DNA from: Frankiales bacterium
Lineage (GTDB): Bacteria > Actinomycetota > Actinomycetes > Mycobacteriales > SCTD01
Length of the DNA: 39,639 nucleotides
Direction: 5' to 3'
Assembly: GCA_025465135.1 (NCBI GenBank)
Contig: JAODNA010000223.1
Location: 1-39,639, forward strand
Made by a program: the position numbers and the translations under genes. Under the pieces are notes generated by a model. It saw only the letters and a program-made list of their open reading frames with translations. It ran no database searches and was not told the origin of the DNA. This document shows positions 23,057-31,401 of this stretch, one piece after another (position 1 is the first letter of the stretch; each line of letters opens with the position of its first letter).

Positions 23057-23577
23057 GCGGCCGGCACAGCCGCGGGCGCGGTGCGGCCCGCACGCCGGTC
23101 GCGCTGGTCGCGGTGCTCGCCGCGCTCTGCCTCGCGGCAGCGGCCGCGGCGGGCGTGCTGGCGTGGAACCGCCACGTCCACGCCGCTGACGAGCGCGCCC
23201 GCACCCAGGCGGTGAGCGCGGCCCGGGTCGCCGCGGGCGACATCCTCGGCTACGACTACCGCTCGGTGGAGCAGTCGATCCGCCGGGCCCGCTCGGAGAC
23301 GACCGGTGCGTTCCGCAAGCAGTACGACAGCACCGCCTCCGTGCTCCTGCCGCAGTCCAAGCAGCTGAAGGCGATCGTCCAGGCCACGGTGGGATCGGCC
23401 GCGGTCATGAGCGCGTCGGGGGACCGGGTGGTCGTGCTGCTGTTCGTGGACCAGGCGACCGTGAAGCAGCAGCCCGGTGCGAAGACGCCGGAGACGCGGA
23501 TCGACCAGAGCCGGGTGCGCATGACGATGACGCACACCGGCGGCCACTGGCTGGTCTCGGAGCTCGCCGCCCTGTGA
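23053..23577 (+). CDS. Mce-associated membrane protein (Mas4B-like)
   Basis: 174-residue partner of the preceding gene: basic N-terminus, one Ala/Leu-rich membrane helix (about residues 15-37), a helix with DERARTQAVSAARVAAGD, and an NTF2-like outer domain ending RMTMTHTGGHWLVSELAAL. The start GTG 23053 overlaps the upstream stop as GTGA. It is the last gene of the mce4 operon. Function is inferred from family and place: an accessory protein that stabilises the Mce complex in the envelope. Confidence 0.78.
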   Translation: MSGRHSRGRGAARTPVALVAVLAALCLAAAAAAGVLAWNRHVHAADERARTQAVSAARVAAGDILGYDYRSVEQSIRRARSETTGAFRKQYDSTASVLLPQSKQLKAIVQATVGSAAVMSASGDRVVVLLFVDQATVKQQPGAKTPETRIDQSRVRMTMTHTGGHWLVSELAAL

Positions 23578-23626
23578 CTTCGCTCGGGTAGATCGCCCGG
23601 ACTTGCCCCGGTAACCCCCCGAAAAT

Positions 23627-23640
23627 GGTCCTTTTGGACC
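23627..23640 (+). terminator. Short hairpin after the mce4 operon
   Basis: GGTCC-TTTT-GGACC forms a 5-bp stem, followed by a second small stem (GCAGG/CCTGT, 23643-23656). A second copy of GGACC lies at 23676-23680 and could pair with the same GGTCC. It may end the mce4 transcript or be a leader structure of the next gene. The 128-bp gap holds nothing else recognisable. Confidence 0.3.
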
Positions 23641-23705
23641 TGGCAGGCCCGCCTGTGCCCGGGTGAGACTTCGCAGGACCGCAGCCCACGTTCGACGGAG
23701 GACTC

Positions 23706-26700
23706 ATCGCCACCCGACTGACCGGCCGTCGCCGGGCGCTCATCGCTGCGGCTGCCGCCGGGCTCTGCGGCCTGGCGGTGCTGCCGGCTGCCGCCGCGAC
23801 CCCTGCCGCCGCGACCCCTGCGGCCGCGACCCCCGGCGGCAAGATCCGGCACGAGGCGGCGGTGCACCACGACCGCTCGGCTGCCCTGCGCACCATGAAG
23901 CCGGCCGCCTGGACCCCCCGCGGTGAACATGCGGAGACCGCGCTGCCCACGCTGGCCACCGGTGTCGCCGACCCGGTCCAGCAGACCACGCAACCGCGGG
24001 CAGCGGCGCCCCTGGCGTCGACGTTCGAGGGTGTCGGTGACGGCTTCGTCGGACCGCAGGGGCCCTTCACCGTCTTGTCCTCGCCGCCGGACACCATCGG
24101 GGCGGTCGGACCCAACGACTACGTCTCACTCGTCAACACCAGCTTCGCCGTACTGAGCAAGACCGGTTCGGTGCGCTACGGGCCGGTGCAGACCAACACG
24201 CTGTGGAGCGGGTTCGGTGGCGCGTGCCAGAACCGCAACGACGGCGACGGCGTCGTCCGTTACGACGCCCTCGCCAACCGGTGGGTCTTCACGCAGTTCA
24301 CGGCCGTGGCCGCGCCCGCGCCGGCACCGCCGTTCCTGGAGTGCGTCGCGATCTCCACGGGACCCGACCCGACCGGCAGCTACTACCGGTATGCCTTCGG
24401 CTACAACGACTTCCCCGACTACCCCAAGCTCGGGATCTGGCCGGACGCCTACTACCTGACGTTCAACATGTTCGCGGACACCGTGGCCGCCCCGTTCCTG
24501 GGCGCCCAGACCTGCGCCTATGACCGCACCCGGATGCTCGCCGGCCTGACCGCGACGCAGCAGTGCTACATGACCACGTCGGCCTACGGCGGGGTGCTGG
24601 CGGCGGACCTCGACGGCACGCGGGCACCTCCGGTGGGGGAGCCCAACCTCCAGGTCGCCCTCGGCGCGACGGGGACGACGCTCGCCTACTGGCGCTTCTC
24701 ACCCAACTTCACGGATCCGACGCAGACGCAGTGGTCGGGCCCCAGCCCCTTCACGCTGACGGTCGCCGGTTGGTCACCCGCCTGCGGGGGCGGTATCTGC
24801 GTGCCACAGGCGGGGACGACGACCAAGCTGGACGGTCTCGGCGACCGGCTGATGTACCGCCTCGCCTACCGCAACTTCGGCGATCACGAGTCGCTCGTGG
24901 TCAACCACAGCGTCCTGCAGGGCGTGAGCGGCGTGGCGATCCGCTGGTACGAGCTCAGGCTCTCCGGCCCGGCGAGCGCTCCGGTCCCCGTCGTCTTCCA
25001 GCAGGGGACGTTCGCCCCGACGACCGACTACCGCTGGATGGGCAGTCTCGCCCAGGACAGCGCGGGCGACATGGCTCTCGGATACAGCCGGTCATCGGCA
25101 ACGACCAATCCCTCGATCTACTACACGGGCCGCCTCGCGGACGACCCGAGCGGCACGATGACGCAGACCGAGACCGAGCTCGTGACGGGTGCCGGCTCGC
25201 AGACGAAGCAGAGGGGCCAGCCGGCCCTGACGCGTTGGGGCGACTACTCGTCGATGACGGTGGACCCCACCGACGACTGCACGTTCTTCTACACCTCGGA
25301 GTACATCCCTCTCAACGGCGCCTTCAACTGGCGCACCCGGATCGGGTCGTTCCGCTTCCCGTCCTGCGCGTCGTTCTCGCTGAGCGCGACGCCGAGTGGC
25401 ACGACGCTGCCCGTAGGCGGCTCTGCGAGTGACACGGCGACGGTGACGGTCGCGGCGCTGACCGCCAGTCCGGGTCCCGTCGCGCTGACGGCGAGCGGGC
25501 TCCCGGCCGGTGCGACGGCCGCCTTCACGCCCGCCACCGTCACGCCCGGACAGACGTCGACCCTGACCGTCGGTACGACGGCCTCCACGCCCGTCGGCAC
25601 CTATCCCCTGACCGTCACGGGGACCGCCGGCACCGAGCAGCACACGGCGATCTACACGCTGCGCGTCGTCCAGCCCACGCCTCCGTCGTTCACCGCGAGC
25701 AGCCCGCCGCCGGCTGCGATCACCGGCATGCCGTACTCCTACGCGTTTGCGGCCAGCGGCGAGCCCGCACCGGGCTTCGCCCTGTCGAGTGGTGCGCTGC
25801 CACCCGGCCTGACGCTGTCCCCCGCCGGCCAGCTCAGCGGCACCCCGACGGCAGCCGGCAGCTACGACTTCGTCGTGACCGCTTCCAACGGCGTGCTCCC
25901 GGACGCAGCGACCGCGACCCTCACGGTCGTGGTCTCGCAGGCGGTCGCGCCGCTGCTGACAGCCGCCACGCCGCCGGCGACGGCAACCTTCGGCGCGGCG
26001 TACACCTACACCTACACCGCCAGTGGCAACCCGAGCCCGACGTTCGCCGTCACCTCGGGCACGCTGCCGGCGGGCCTCGCCCTCGACGCGGCGAGCGGTG
26101 ACCTGTCGGGCAGCCCGACTGCGACCGGCCCGTTCACCTTCGCGGTCACCGCGAGCAACGGTGTCGCACCCAGCGACACAGCTGCCCCGACGACCGTGAC
26201 GGTCAACCGCCCGCCCGCGTTCACCGCGAGCAGCCCACCGACCACGGCGACGGTCGGGACGGCCTACTCCTACACCTTCGCTGCCGCGGGCTACCCGGCA
26301 CCGACCTTCGCGGTCAGCACGGGATCGCTTCCCGCCGGGCTCTCGCTCGCCGCCACGGGTCTGCTGTCCGGCACCCCGACCGCCCCCGGCGCCAGCACGT
26401 TCACCGTGACGGCCACGAACGGCGTCAGTCCCGACGCGACCTCTCCCGCGCGCACGATCACGGTGACCGCGCCGGCACCACCCCCGCCGCCCCCGCCTCC
26501 TCCTCCGCCGCCGCCTCCGCCGCCGCCTCCGCCGGCTGACTCGCCGTCGCCGAGCGACTCGCCCTCGGCGTCGTCCTCGCCGACGACGAGCCCGACGCCC
26601 ACCGCACCCGTCATACCGGCGACCACCGCTCCGCCGGCAAGCGTGGGGACGTGCCCGTCCAATGCCGTCCTGACGCTGCTCGACGGCCCGAGCGTCAGCG

Positions 26701-27206
26701 GTGCGGCCGTGCGCGTGCGCGTCACCGGAACACCGGGCGACACCGTCGAGATCACCGGCTACAGCCGGCCGACGCTGACAGCAACGCGCATGCGCGCCCC
26801 CCTCGCCGTCCCTTCCACCGGCGTCCTGGACTACGTCTTCCGGCCGACGACCAACACCCGCCTCTACGCCATGAGCGCGCACTGTGACGGGTCCACCGTT
26901 GCGATGGTCGTGTCGCCGCGGATCACCCTGGCGGCACGGCGCACCGCGGCCCGCGTCTACGCCTTCACCGGCACGGTCGCTCCCGCAGCGGTCAGCGAGG
27001 GCCGACAGGTGACGCTCTTCTACCGGAGTGGAGCAGGGGCCGTACGGAAGGCCACAGCGCTGGTGCGTACGGGCCGCTACACGATGACGGTGCGGTTCGC
27101 GGGCACCGGCGTGCTCGCGTTCTTCGCGACGCTCCCGGCCAACGCGACCAACGCCGCGGGGTCGAGCGCGGTTGGGACCGCACCGCTCAGCGTCCGCATC
27201 CTCTGA
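23706..27206 (+). CDS. Large secreted protein: N-terminal propeller-like region, Ig-like repeats, polyproline linker
   Basis: About 1166 residues if translation starts at the ATC at 23706, which follows a perfect GGAGG and gives a full signal peptide (TGRRRALIAAAAAGLCGLAV, then LPAAAA). The next usual start, GTG 23778, would lose it; an in-frame stop lies at 23664. Order: signal (1-30); spacer; Trp/Tyr/Asp-rich region of about 450 residues resembling a beta-propeller or sialidase-like fold (YNDFPDYPKLGIWPDAYYLT, QPALTRWGDYSSMTVDP); one Ig-like domain (about 560-655); three putative Ig (He_PIG) repeats (about 659-924); 19 prolines (925-943); Ser/Pro/Thr linker; C-terminal beta domain (about 980-1166). 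No catalytic motif was recognised. It is probably exported and cell-wall-associated. Any link with Mce4 is only by position. Confidence 0.75.
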   Translation: MATRLTGRRRALIAAAAAGLCGLAVLPAAAATPAAATPAAATPGGKIRHEAAVHHDRSAALRTMKPAAWTPRGEHAETALPTLATGVADPVQQTTQPRAAAPLASTFEGVGDGFVGPQGPFTVLSSPPDTIGAVGPNDYVSLVNTSFAVLSKTGSVRYGPVQTNTLWSGFGGACQNRNDGDGVVRYDALANRWVFTQFTAVAAPAPAPPFLECVAISTGPDPTGSYYRYAFGYNDFPDYPKLGIWPDAYYLTFNMFADTVAAPFLGAQTCAYDRTRMLAGLTATQQCYMTTSAYGGVLAADLDGTRAPPVGEPNLQVALGATGTTLAYWRFSPNFTDPTQTQWSGPSPFTLTVAGWSPACGGGICVPQAGTTTKLDGLGDRLMYRLAYRNFGDHESLVVNHSVLQGVSGVAIRWYELRLSGPASAPVPVVFQQGTFAPTTDYRWMGSLAQDSAGDMALGYSRSSATTNPSIYYTGRLADDPSGTMTQTETELVTGAGSQTKQRGQPALTRWGDYSSMTVDPTDDCTFFYTSEYIPLNGAFNWRTRIGSFRFPSCASFSLSATPSGTTLPVGGSASDTATVTVAALTASPGPVALTASGLPAGATAAFTPATVTPGQTSTLTVGTTASTPVGTYPLTVTGTAGTEQHTAIYTLRVVQPTPPSFTASSPPPAAITGMPYSYAFAASGEPAPGFALSSGALPPGLTLSPAGQLSGTPTAAGSYDFVVTASNGVLPDAATATLTVVVSQAVAPLLTAATPPATATFGAAYTYTYTASGNPSPTFAVTSGTLPAGLALDAASGDLSGSPTATGPFTFAVTASNGVAPSDTAAPTTVTVNRPPAFTASSPPTTATVGTAYSYTFAAAGYPAPTFAVSTGSLPAGLSLAATGLLSGTPTAPGASTFTVTATNGVSPDATSPARTITVTAPAPPPPPPPPPPPPPPPPPPPADSPSPSDSPSASSSPTTSPTPTAPVIPATTAPPASVGTCPSNAVLTLLDGPSVSGAAVRVRVTGTPGDTVEITGYSRPTLTATRMRAPLAVPSTGVLDYVFRPTTNTRLYAMSAHCDGSTVAMVVSPRITLAARRTAARVYAFTGTVAPAAVSEGRQVTLFYRSGAGAVRKATALVRTGRYTMTVRFAGTGVLAFFATLPANATNAAGSSAVGTAPLSVRIL
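23797..23835 (+). repeat. Triplicated ATPAA-coding repeat after the signal peptide
   Basis: Three near-identical units that begin GCGACCCC encode ATPAA-ATPAA-ATPGG just after the predicted signal cleavage region. This is a short tandem repeat that could vary in copy number. Confidence 0.55.
25680..26475 (+). repeat. Three He_PIG-type putative Ig repeats
   Basis: Three tandem units of about 88 residues each begin FTASSPP or LLTAATPP and contain YSYTFAAxGxPAPxF, LPxGLxL, LSGTPTAxG and TNGVxPD, the usual pattern of putative Ig (He_PIG) domains. The repeats are diverged at the DNA level, so they look old rather than freshly duplicated. Confidence 0.75.
26478..26534 (+). repeat. Polyproline-coding tract (19 codons)
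   Basis: Nineteen consecutive CCN codons link the Ig repeats to a Ser/Pro/Thr-rich spacer. Such a run is expected to depend on elongation factor P and to act as a stiff, wall-spanning linker. Confidence 0.9.
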
Positions 27207-27252
27207 CAGCAGTCAGAGCGGGGTGGCGTCAGAGCGGGGTGGCGTCAGAGCG
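27201..27252. terminator. Hairpin plus 16-bp tandem repeat between convergent genes
   Basis: CTCTGAC-AGCA-GTCAGAG (27201-27218) is a perfect 7-bp stem that includes the stop codon of the secreted protein. Its right arm opens a 16-bp unit repeated exactly at 27212-27227 and 27228-27243, and in part at 27244-27252, where it runs into the end of the minus-strand WS/DGAT gene. The site is well placed to stop transcription from both sides. Confidence 0.5.
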
Positions 27253-28648
27253 CCTTGGCAGCCGCGAGCAGCTCGGCGACCGCAGCCGGGAAGCCGTCGG
27301 CGATCTCCCACAGGTCGGGAACGAGGTCGGGACAGCCGAGCAGCCCGACGTCGAGGTTCCCCATGTTGGACAGCACGGTGATGTTGAGCCCCGCCCCGGG
27401 CAGCAGCGGGCCGAACGGGAAGACCGCGTCGACCCTGGCGCCCGCGCAGTAGAGCGGGATCGGCGGCCCCGGCATGTTGGACACGACCAGGCTCTGCAGC
27501 GGCGGGTGGAGCCGGGACAGGCCAAGGCTGTCGTAGAGCTTGGAGCCGGTGACCACGAGGAGCGGCGGCACCAGCTCCGCGACGTCGCTGATCGATTCGG
27601 TGCCGAGGGCGTCGATCATCCCCTTGCTGTTGCGGCTGAACTCCGCGACCTCACCGAGCTGCTGCACCGGGTCGGCGGTGAGCACCGGGAGCGGCACGAG
27701 CAGGGCGGAGATCTTGTCCGTGCCCTCGACGGCACCCGCGCCGATGTTCATCGGCACGCTCGCGACGAGGGGCTTGCTCGGGAGGGCGTCGCGCTTGACG
27801 AGGTAGCTGCGCAGCGACTGCGTGACAGCCGCGAGCACGACGTCGTTCACCTTCGTGCCGAACGCGTCCTTGACCGTCTTGATGTCGGCGAAGTCGACCT
27901 TCGTGAAGGCGGCCTCCCGTGACTCCGTCAGCCGGCCGTTGATGTAGTCGACCTTGGGAGCGGTGAAGGGCAGCGTGACGGGGGACCGCTTGGTGACCGC
28001 GCGACCGACCATGCCGCCCATCTGCCCGAGCCTCTTCGTCGAGCCGACCAGCACCTGTGCGCCGCGAACCGGTCGGCGCGCGGTGTTGAGGGCGGCCCGC
28101 GCGACGAGCGAGACCGTTGACGGCTGCGACTCCTCGCGCGCCGGCGGTGGGGGCTCGATGTCGCGACCCTCCGGCCCGAAGTCGAGCAGGTGCGCCATCA
28201 TGTCGGCCCCGGCCGCGCCGTACAGCGTGGAGTGGTGCATCTTCGCGACGAGCGCGACCTGGCCCGTCGCCAGGCCCTCGACGAGCCAGAGCTCCCACAG
28301 CGGCCGGTGGCGGTCGAGCAGCTCCGACCCGATCTCTCCGACCAGCCGGCCCAGCGCGTGCAGGTCACGCGTTCCGCCGAGGGTGACGCGGTGCAGATGG
28401 GCATCGAGGTCGACGCCGGCGTCGTGGATCCAGTACGGGTGGTCCATGTGCAGCGGCACCTGCACGAGCCGACGCTCGAACGCCGGCAGCAGGTGGATCC
28501 GCTCCTCGAGGACCTCCCGGAACCGCTCGACCGAGAAGCGTCCCTCCGAGCCGGCCGCGTCGAAGAGCATCACGCCGAGGACGTGCTGCGGCACGGTGGG
28601 CGACTCGATGTAGAGGAACGACGCGTCCATCGCCGACAGCTGGTCCAT
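27245..28648 (-). CDS. WS/DGAT-family acyltransferase with a degenerate HHxxxDG motif
   Basis: 467-residue wax ester synthase/diacylglycerol acyltransferase. Family signs: N-terminal MDQLSAMDASFLYIESP, PLWELWLVEGL (residues 116-126), the active-site segment at 138-144, DVVLAAVTQSLRSYL, PLVASVPMNI, and SNMPGPPIPLYCAGARV in the C-terminal domain. The motif reads HHSTLYG: both His are kept but the Asp of HHxxxDG is Tyr. His139 is the expected catalytic base, so activity may remain but specificity could differ. WS/DGATs esterify acyl-CoA to alcohols or diacylglycerol for storage lipid. It shares one base with the fadD stop (TGATG) and is the last gene of its operon. Confidence 0.85.
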   Translation of the reverse strand: MDQLSAMDASFLYIESPTVPQHVLGVMLFDAAGSEGRFSVERFREVLEERIHLLPAFERRLVQVPLHMDHPYWIHDAGVDLDAHLHRVTLGGTRDLHALGRLVGEIGSELLDRHRPLWELWLVEGLATGQVALVAKMHHSTLYGAAGADMMAHLLDFGPEGRDIEPPPPAREESQPSTVSLVARAALNTARRPVRGAQVLVGSTKRLGQMGGMVGRAVTKRSPVTLPFTAPKVDYINGRLTESREAAFTKVDFADIKTVKDAFGTKVNDVVLAAVTQSLRSYLVKRDALPSKPLVASVPMNIGAGAVEGTDKISALLVPLPVLTADPVQQLGEVAEFSRNSKGMIDALGTESISDVAELVPPLLVVTGSKLYDSLGLSRLHPPLQSLVVSNMPGPPIPLYCAGARVDAVFPFGPLLPGAGLNITVLSNMGNLDVGLLGCPDLVPDLWEIADGFPAAVAELLAAAKAL

Positions 28649-30252
28649 CACGTCACCGACTTCGCTGCGTGCTCCTTGGCCCAGCGGTAGTCCGCCTTGC
28701 CGGCCGGCGAGCGCACGATCGCGTCGACGAGCACGAGGTCGCGCGGCACCTTGTAGCCGGCGACGGATCCGCGCACGTGCTCCTGGAGGGTCGCGAGGTC
28801 GAGCGACGCACCAGGAGCGGGCTGTACGACGGCGACGACGCGCTCGCCCCACCGCTCGTCCGGGACCCCGACGACGAGGGCGTCCTCTACCGCCGGGTGC
28901 GCCTTGATGGGCTCCTCGACCTCTTCGGGGTAGACCTTCTCGCCGCCGGTGTTGATGCACTGCGAGCCGCGACCGAGCATCTTCACGGTGCCGTCGCTCT
29001 CGAGCATCGCCTCGTCGCCGGTCAGTGCCCAGCGCACCCCGTCGACCTCGACGAAGGTCGCGGCGCTCTTCTCCGGGTCGTTGTGGTACCTCAGCGGGAC
29101 GTGCCCGCGCCGGGCGACCCGGCCGGTCCGGCCGTCGCCGGGTGACAGCGGCCGGCCGTCGGCATCGAGCACGGCGGTGTGCTCGTTGAGCTGGAAGGTC
29201 GCGCCCCCCTGACCGCCCTTCATGCCGAGGACGCCGGTCTCGGAGGAGCCGAGGGAGTCGACGAGCATCCGGCCCGGCAGCAGGGCGTTGAGCCGGTCCT
29301 TCGTGTGCTGCGACAGCGGCGCGCCGCTCGACGCGACCACCCAGAGCCCGTCGGTCTCGTGCGTGCCCGGGTTCTGCTCGATCTCGTCGAGCAGCGGCTT
29401 CGTCATCGCGTCGCCCACCAGCACGATGTTGAAGACCTTCTCGCGGGCGATGGTCTCCCACACGTCGGCCGGGTCGAAGCGGCCGCCCGGCATGAGTACG
29501 ACGACTCCGCCGGTGAAGAGCTGGTGGAACGTCAGCCAGTGCGCGGCCGCGTGCATGAGCGGAGGAGCGGCGAGGGCGACGATGCCGTTGTCGGGCAGCC
29601 GCTCGGCGAGCTCCTTCGGGCCGCTGACGTAGTCGCCGCCCTGGGTGAGGTCGCCGCCTCCCATCGCCGACTTGAAGATGTCCTCGTGCCGCCAGACCAC
29701 GCCCTTCGGCATGCCCGTCGTGCCGCCGGTGTAGATCAGGTAGAGGTCGTCACTCGAGCGCCCGTCGACCACCGGCCGCTCGGAGTCCGCTGCCGCGAGC
29801 ACGTCGTCGTACGACTCCGCTCCGGCGGGTGCCGCGACGTCGGTGCCGTCCTCGACGGTCAGCAGCGCCCGCAGGGGCTGGTCGAGGGACTGCGCGACCC
29901 GATCCCCGAAACCGCGACCGTGGATCAGCGCCACGATGCCGGAGTCCTCGTAGAGGTAGCGCAGCTCGCGCTCGACGTAGCGGTAGTTGATGTTGACCGG
30001 GACCGCGCGCAGCTTGAACGCCGCGAGCATCCCCTCGACGTACTCGCTGCCGTTGGCGAGCTGCAGCCCGACGCCGTCGCCGGGCCCGACGCCGCGCTCG
30101 GCAAGGGCGTTGGCGAGCCGGTTGGCCCGCTCGTCCAGCTGGCGGTGGGTCAGCCGCCGGTCACCGCAGACGAGCGCCTCGCGGTCCGGGGCGGCGTCGG
30201 CGACGGCCTCGTAGAGGTCGGCAAGGTTGAAGCCCCCCGCGTTCGTCGTCAT
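28648..30252 (-). CDS. fadD19: FadD19-like steroid acyl-CoA synthetase
   Basis: 534-residue ANL-family AMP-forming ligase. Motifs: the phosphate loop YTGGTTGMPKG (residues 174-184), SLGSSETG, TGDEAML, GRGSQCINTGGEKVYPEEVEEP and the catalytic Lys519 in SPAGKADYRWAKE. The N-terminal NINYRYVERELRYLYEDS and the C-terminal SPAGKxDYRWAKE are recalled as features of mycobacterial FadD19, which activates C26 steroid carboxylic acids for side-chain beta-oxidation; the protein is not like FadD3, the HIP-CoA ligase. It overlaps the serine hydrolase upstream (ATGA) and the WS/DGAT downstream, so all three are cotranscribed. Confidence 0.78.
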   Translation of the reverse strand: MTTNAGGFNLADLYEAVADAAPDREALVCGDRRLTHRQLDERANRLANALAERGVGPGDGVGLQLANGSEYVEGMLAAFKLRAVPVNINYRYVERELRYLYEDSGIVALIHGRGFGDRVAQSLDQPLRALLTVEDGTDVAAPAGAESYDDVLAAADSERPVVDGRSSDDLYLIYTGGTTGMPKGVVWRHEDIFKSAMGGGDLTQGGDYVSGPKELAERLPDNGIVALAAPPLMHAAAHWLTFHQLFTGGVVVLMPGGRFDPADVWETIAREKVFNIVLVGDAMTKPLLDEIEQNPGTHETDGLWVVASSGAPLSQHTKDRLNALLPGRMLVDSLGSSETGVLGMKGGQGGATFQLNEHTAVLDADGRPLSPGDGRTGRVARRGHVPLRYHNDPEKSAATFVEVDGVRWALTGDEAMLESDGTVKMLGRGSQCINTGGEKVYPEEVEEPIKAHPAVEDALVVGVPDERWGERVVAVVQPAPGASLDLATLQEHVRGSVAGYKVPRDLVLVDAIVRSPAGKADYRWAKEHAAKSVT

Positions 30253-31358
30253 GCCGCCGACTCTAGGAGCAGCCGGCCCGCGAGGCTGGACAGGGACGAC
30301 GACCGCAGGAAGGAGCGCACCTGGTCCGCCTCCAACCCGTTGGTCAGGTAGCAGAAGGAGAGCCCGGTGTCGGGATCGGCCCAGGCGACCTGACCACTCG
30401 CACCGGCCGCACCGAACGTCCGGGGACCCACGCTGCGGCCGAGGGCGTCGCGCATCGCCGCATGGCCGTCATCGCCGGCGATGACGAGCCCGAGCGACCG
30501 GTTCGCGGCGACCTTGGTCCACGGGTCCGGCAGCGCGTTGCGGATGTGGGAGGTGGCGTCGGCGAGGACCGCGGGGTCCCACAGCCGGCCGGGGTTGTGC
30601 AGGAAGGCCTGGTACAGCAGCGCGATGTCGCCGGCGGTCGAGACGGCACCGGCGCCGGGTACGCCGACGGCGCGGACTTCCGGTCGGCCCATCTCGAGCA
30701 GCCCGTCGAGAGTCACGACGACAGGGGCCGTCGCGTCGGCCGGTTCGTCCGCACCGACCGCGACGACGTCGAGGATGTCGCCCTGGTCCGGCACGGGCAC
30801 GCCGAGCCGCAGCCGCTGCAGTCCCAGCGGTGCGAGCACGCGATCCGCGACGAGCGACCGGTAGTCGGTCCCGGTCGCCTGCCCGAGCAGCTCCGCGACG
30901 ACCCAGTGGCCGGCTGTGGGGGAGTACTCCGTGCGCGTGCCCGGCTCGGACTGCAGCTGCCACTGCGCGAACCATGCCGTCCGGCCCTCCGACGTCGCAC
31001 CGTCCAGGGGCGGCAGTGGTGCACGGGGGAAGCCGGCGGTGTGGGTGAGCAGGTGCTCGAGCGTCACCTGGTCGAAACCCGGCCTGGCGAACGACGGCAC
31101 GTGCTCGCAGACGCGCGTGTCCGGCCGGAGGGCACCGTCGGCGAGGGCGACCCACACCGCTGCGGCGATCAGGGCCTTGGTGACGGAGAAGGTCAAGTAG
31201 CGGCTGTCATCCGTCGCGGCACCGAGGGTCGCCAGGTGGACGAGCTCTCCGTCGCGTGCGACGGCCAGCTGGCACGAGGGCAGCCGGCCCTCGTCGACCT
31301 CCCGCGACGCGCGTCCGAGGAGGGCGGATAGACGCTCCTCCTGTACGGCGGTTGTCAC
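30249..31358 (-). CDS. Serine hydrolase of the beta-lactamase/esterase (class C-like) family
   Basis: 369-residue penicillin-binding-protein-like hydrolase. The nucleophile motif is Ser58-Val-Thr-Lys61 (SxxK), the second motif Tyr145-Ser146 (YSPTAGHW), and LTHTAGFPR lies near residues 104-112, as in carboxylesterases of family VIII. There is no signal peptide, so it is cytosolic; an esterase role is more likely than a role in cell-wall metabolism. First gene of the operon with fadD19 and a WS/DGAT, it might cleave steryl or acyl esters to feed the ligase (inference). GTG 31358 is chosen because CATTCT, a -10-like hexamer, ends six bases before it; a GTG at 31376 is the alternative. Confidence 0.8.
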   Translation of the reverse strand: MTTAVQEERLSALLGRASREVDEGRLPSCQLAVARDGELVHLATLGAATDDSRYLTFSVTKALIAAAVWVALADGALRPDTRVCEHVPSFARPGFDQVTLEHLLTHTAGFPRAPLPPLDGATSEGRTAWFAQWQLQSEPGTRTEYSPTAGHWVVAELLGQATGTDYRSLVADRVLAPLGLQRLRLGVPVPDQGDILDVVAVGADEPADATAPVVVTLDGLLEMGRPEVRAVGVPGAGAVSTAGDIALLYQAFLHNPGRLWDPAVLADATSHIRNALPDPWTKVAANRSLGLVIAGDDGHAAMRDALGRSVGPRTFGAAGASGQVAWADPDTGLSFCYLTNGLEADQVRSFLRSSSLSSLAGRLLLESAA

Positions 31359-31364
31359 AGGGGC

Positions 31365-31370
31365 AGAATG
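31365..31370 (-). promoter_or_regulatory. Candidate -10 of the serine hydrolase operon
   Basis: Read on the minus strand this is CATTCT, six bases upstream of the GTG at 31358, which lacks a ribosome binding site. It suggests a leaderless transcript. Confidence 0.35.
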
Positions 31371-31401
31371 CCGCACACGGGACGTGCCGACGGCGGCGCG
31401 G

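Noticed and set aside
23663-23926. GTG 23663 as the start of a small gene before the secreted protein
   Set aside because: The product is an Arg/His-rich shadow in another frame; the signal peptide is in the frame of ATC 23706.
24563-26882. Long open frames in other frames over the secreted protein gene, including a 596-codon one on the minus strand
   Set aside because: Arg-rich GC-shadow composition and the clear domain structure in the sense frame.
27245-29461. A 738-codon minus-strand frame that would fuse extra sequence to the WS/DGAT N-terminus
   Set aside because: The part upstream of ATG 28648 is an out-of-frame shadow of fadD19; the WS/DGAT family start MDQLSAMD is at 28648.
30249-31358. 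The SxxK protein as a true beta-lactamase or resistance gene
   Set aside because: No signal peptide, a family VIII esterase-like motif set and an operon with a steroid acyl-CoA ligase.
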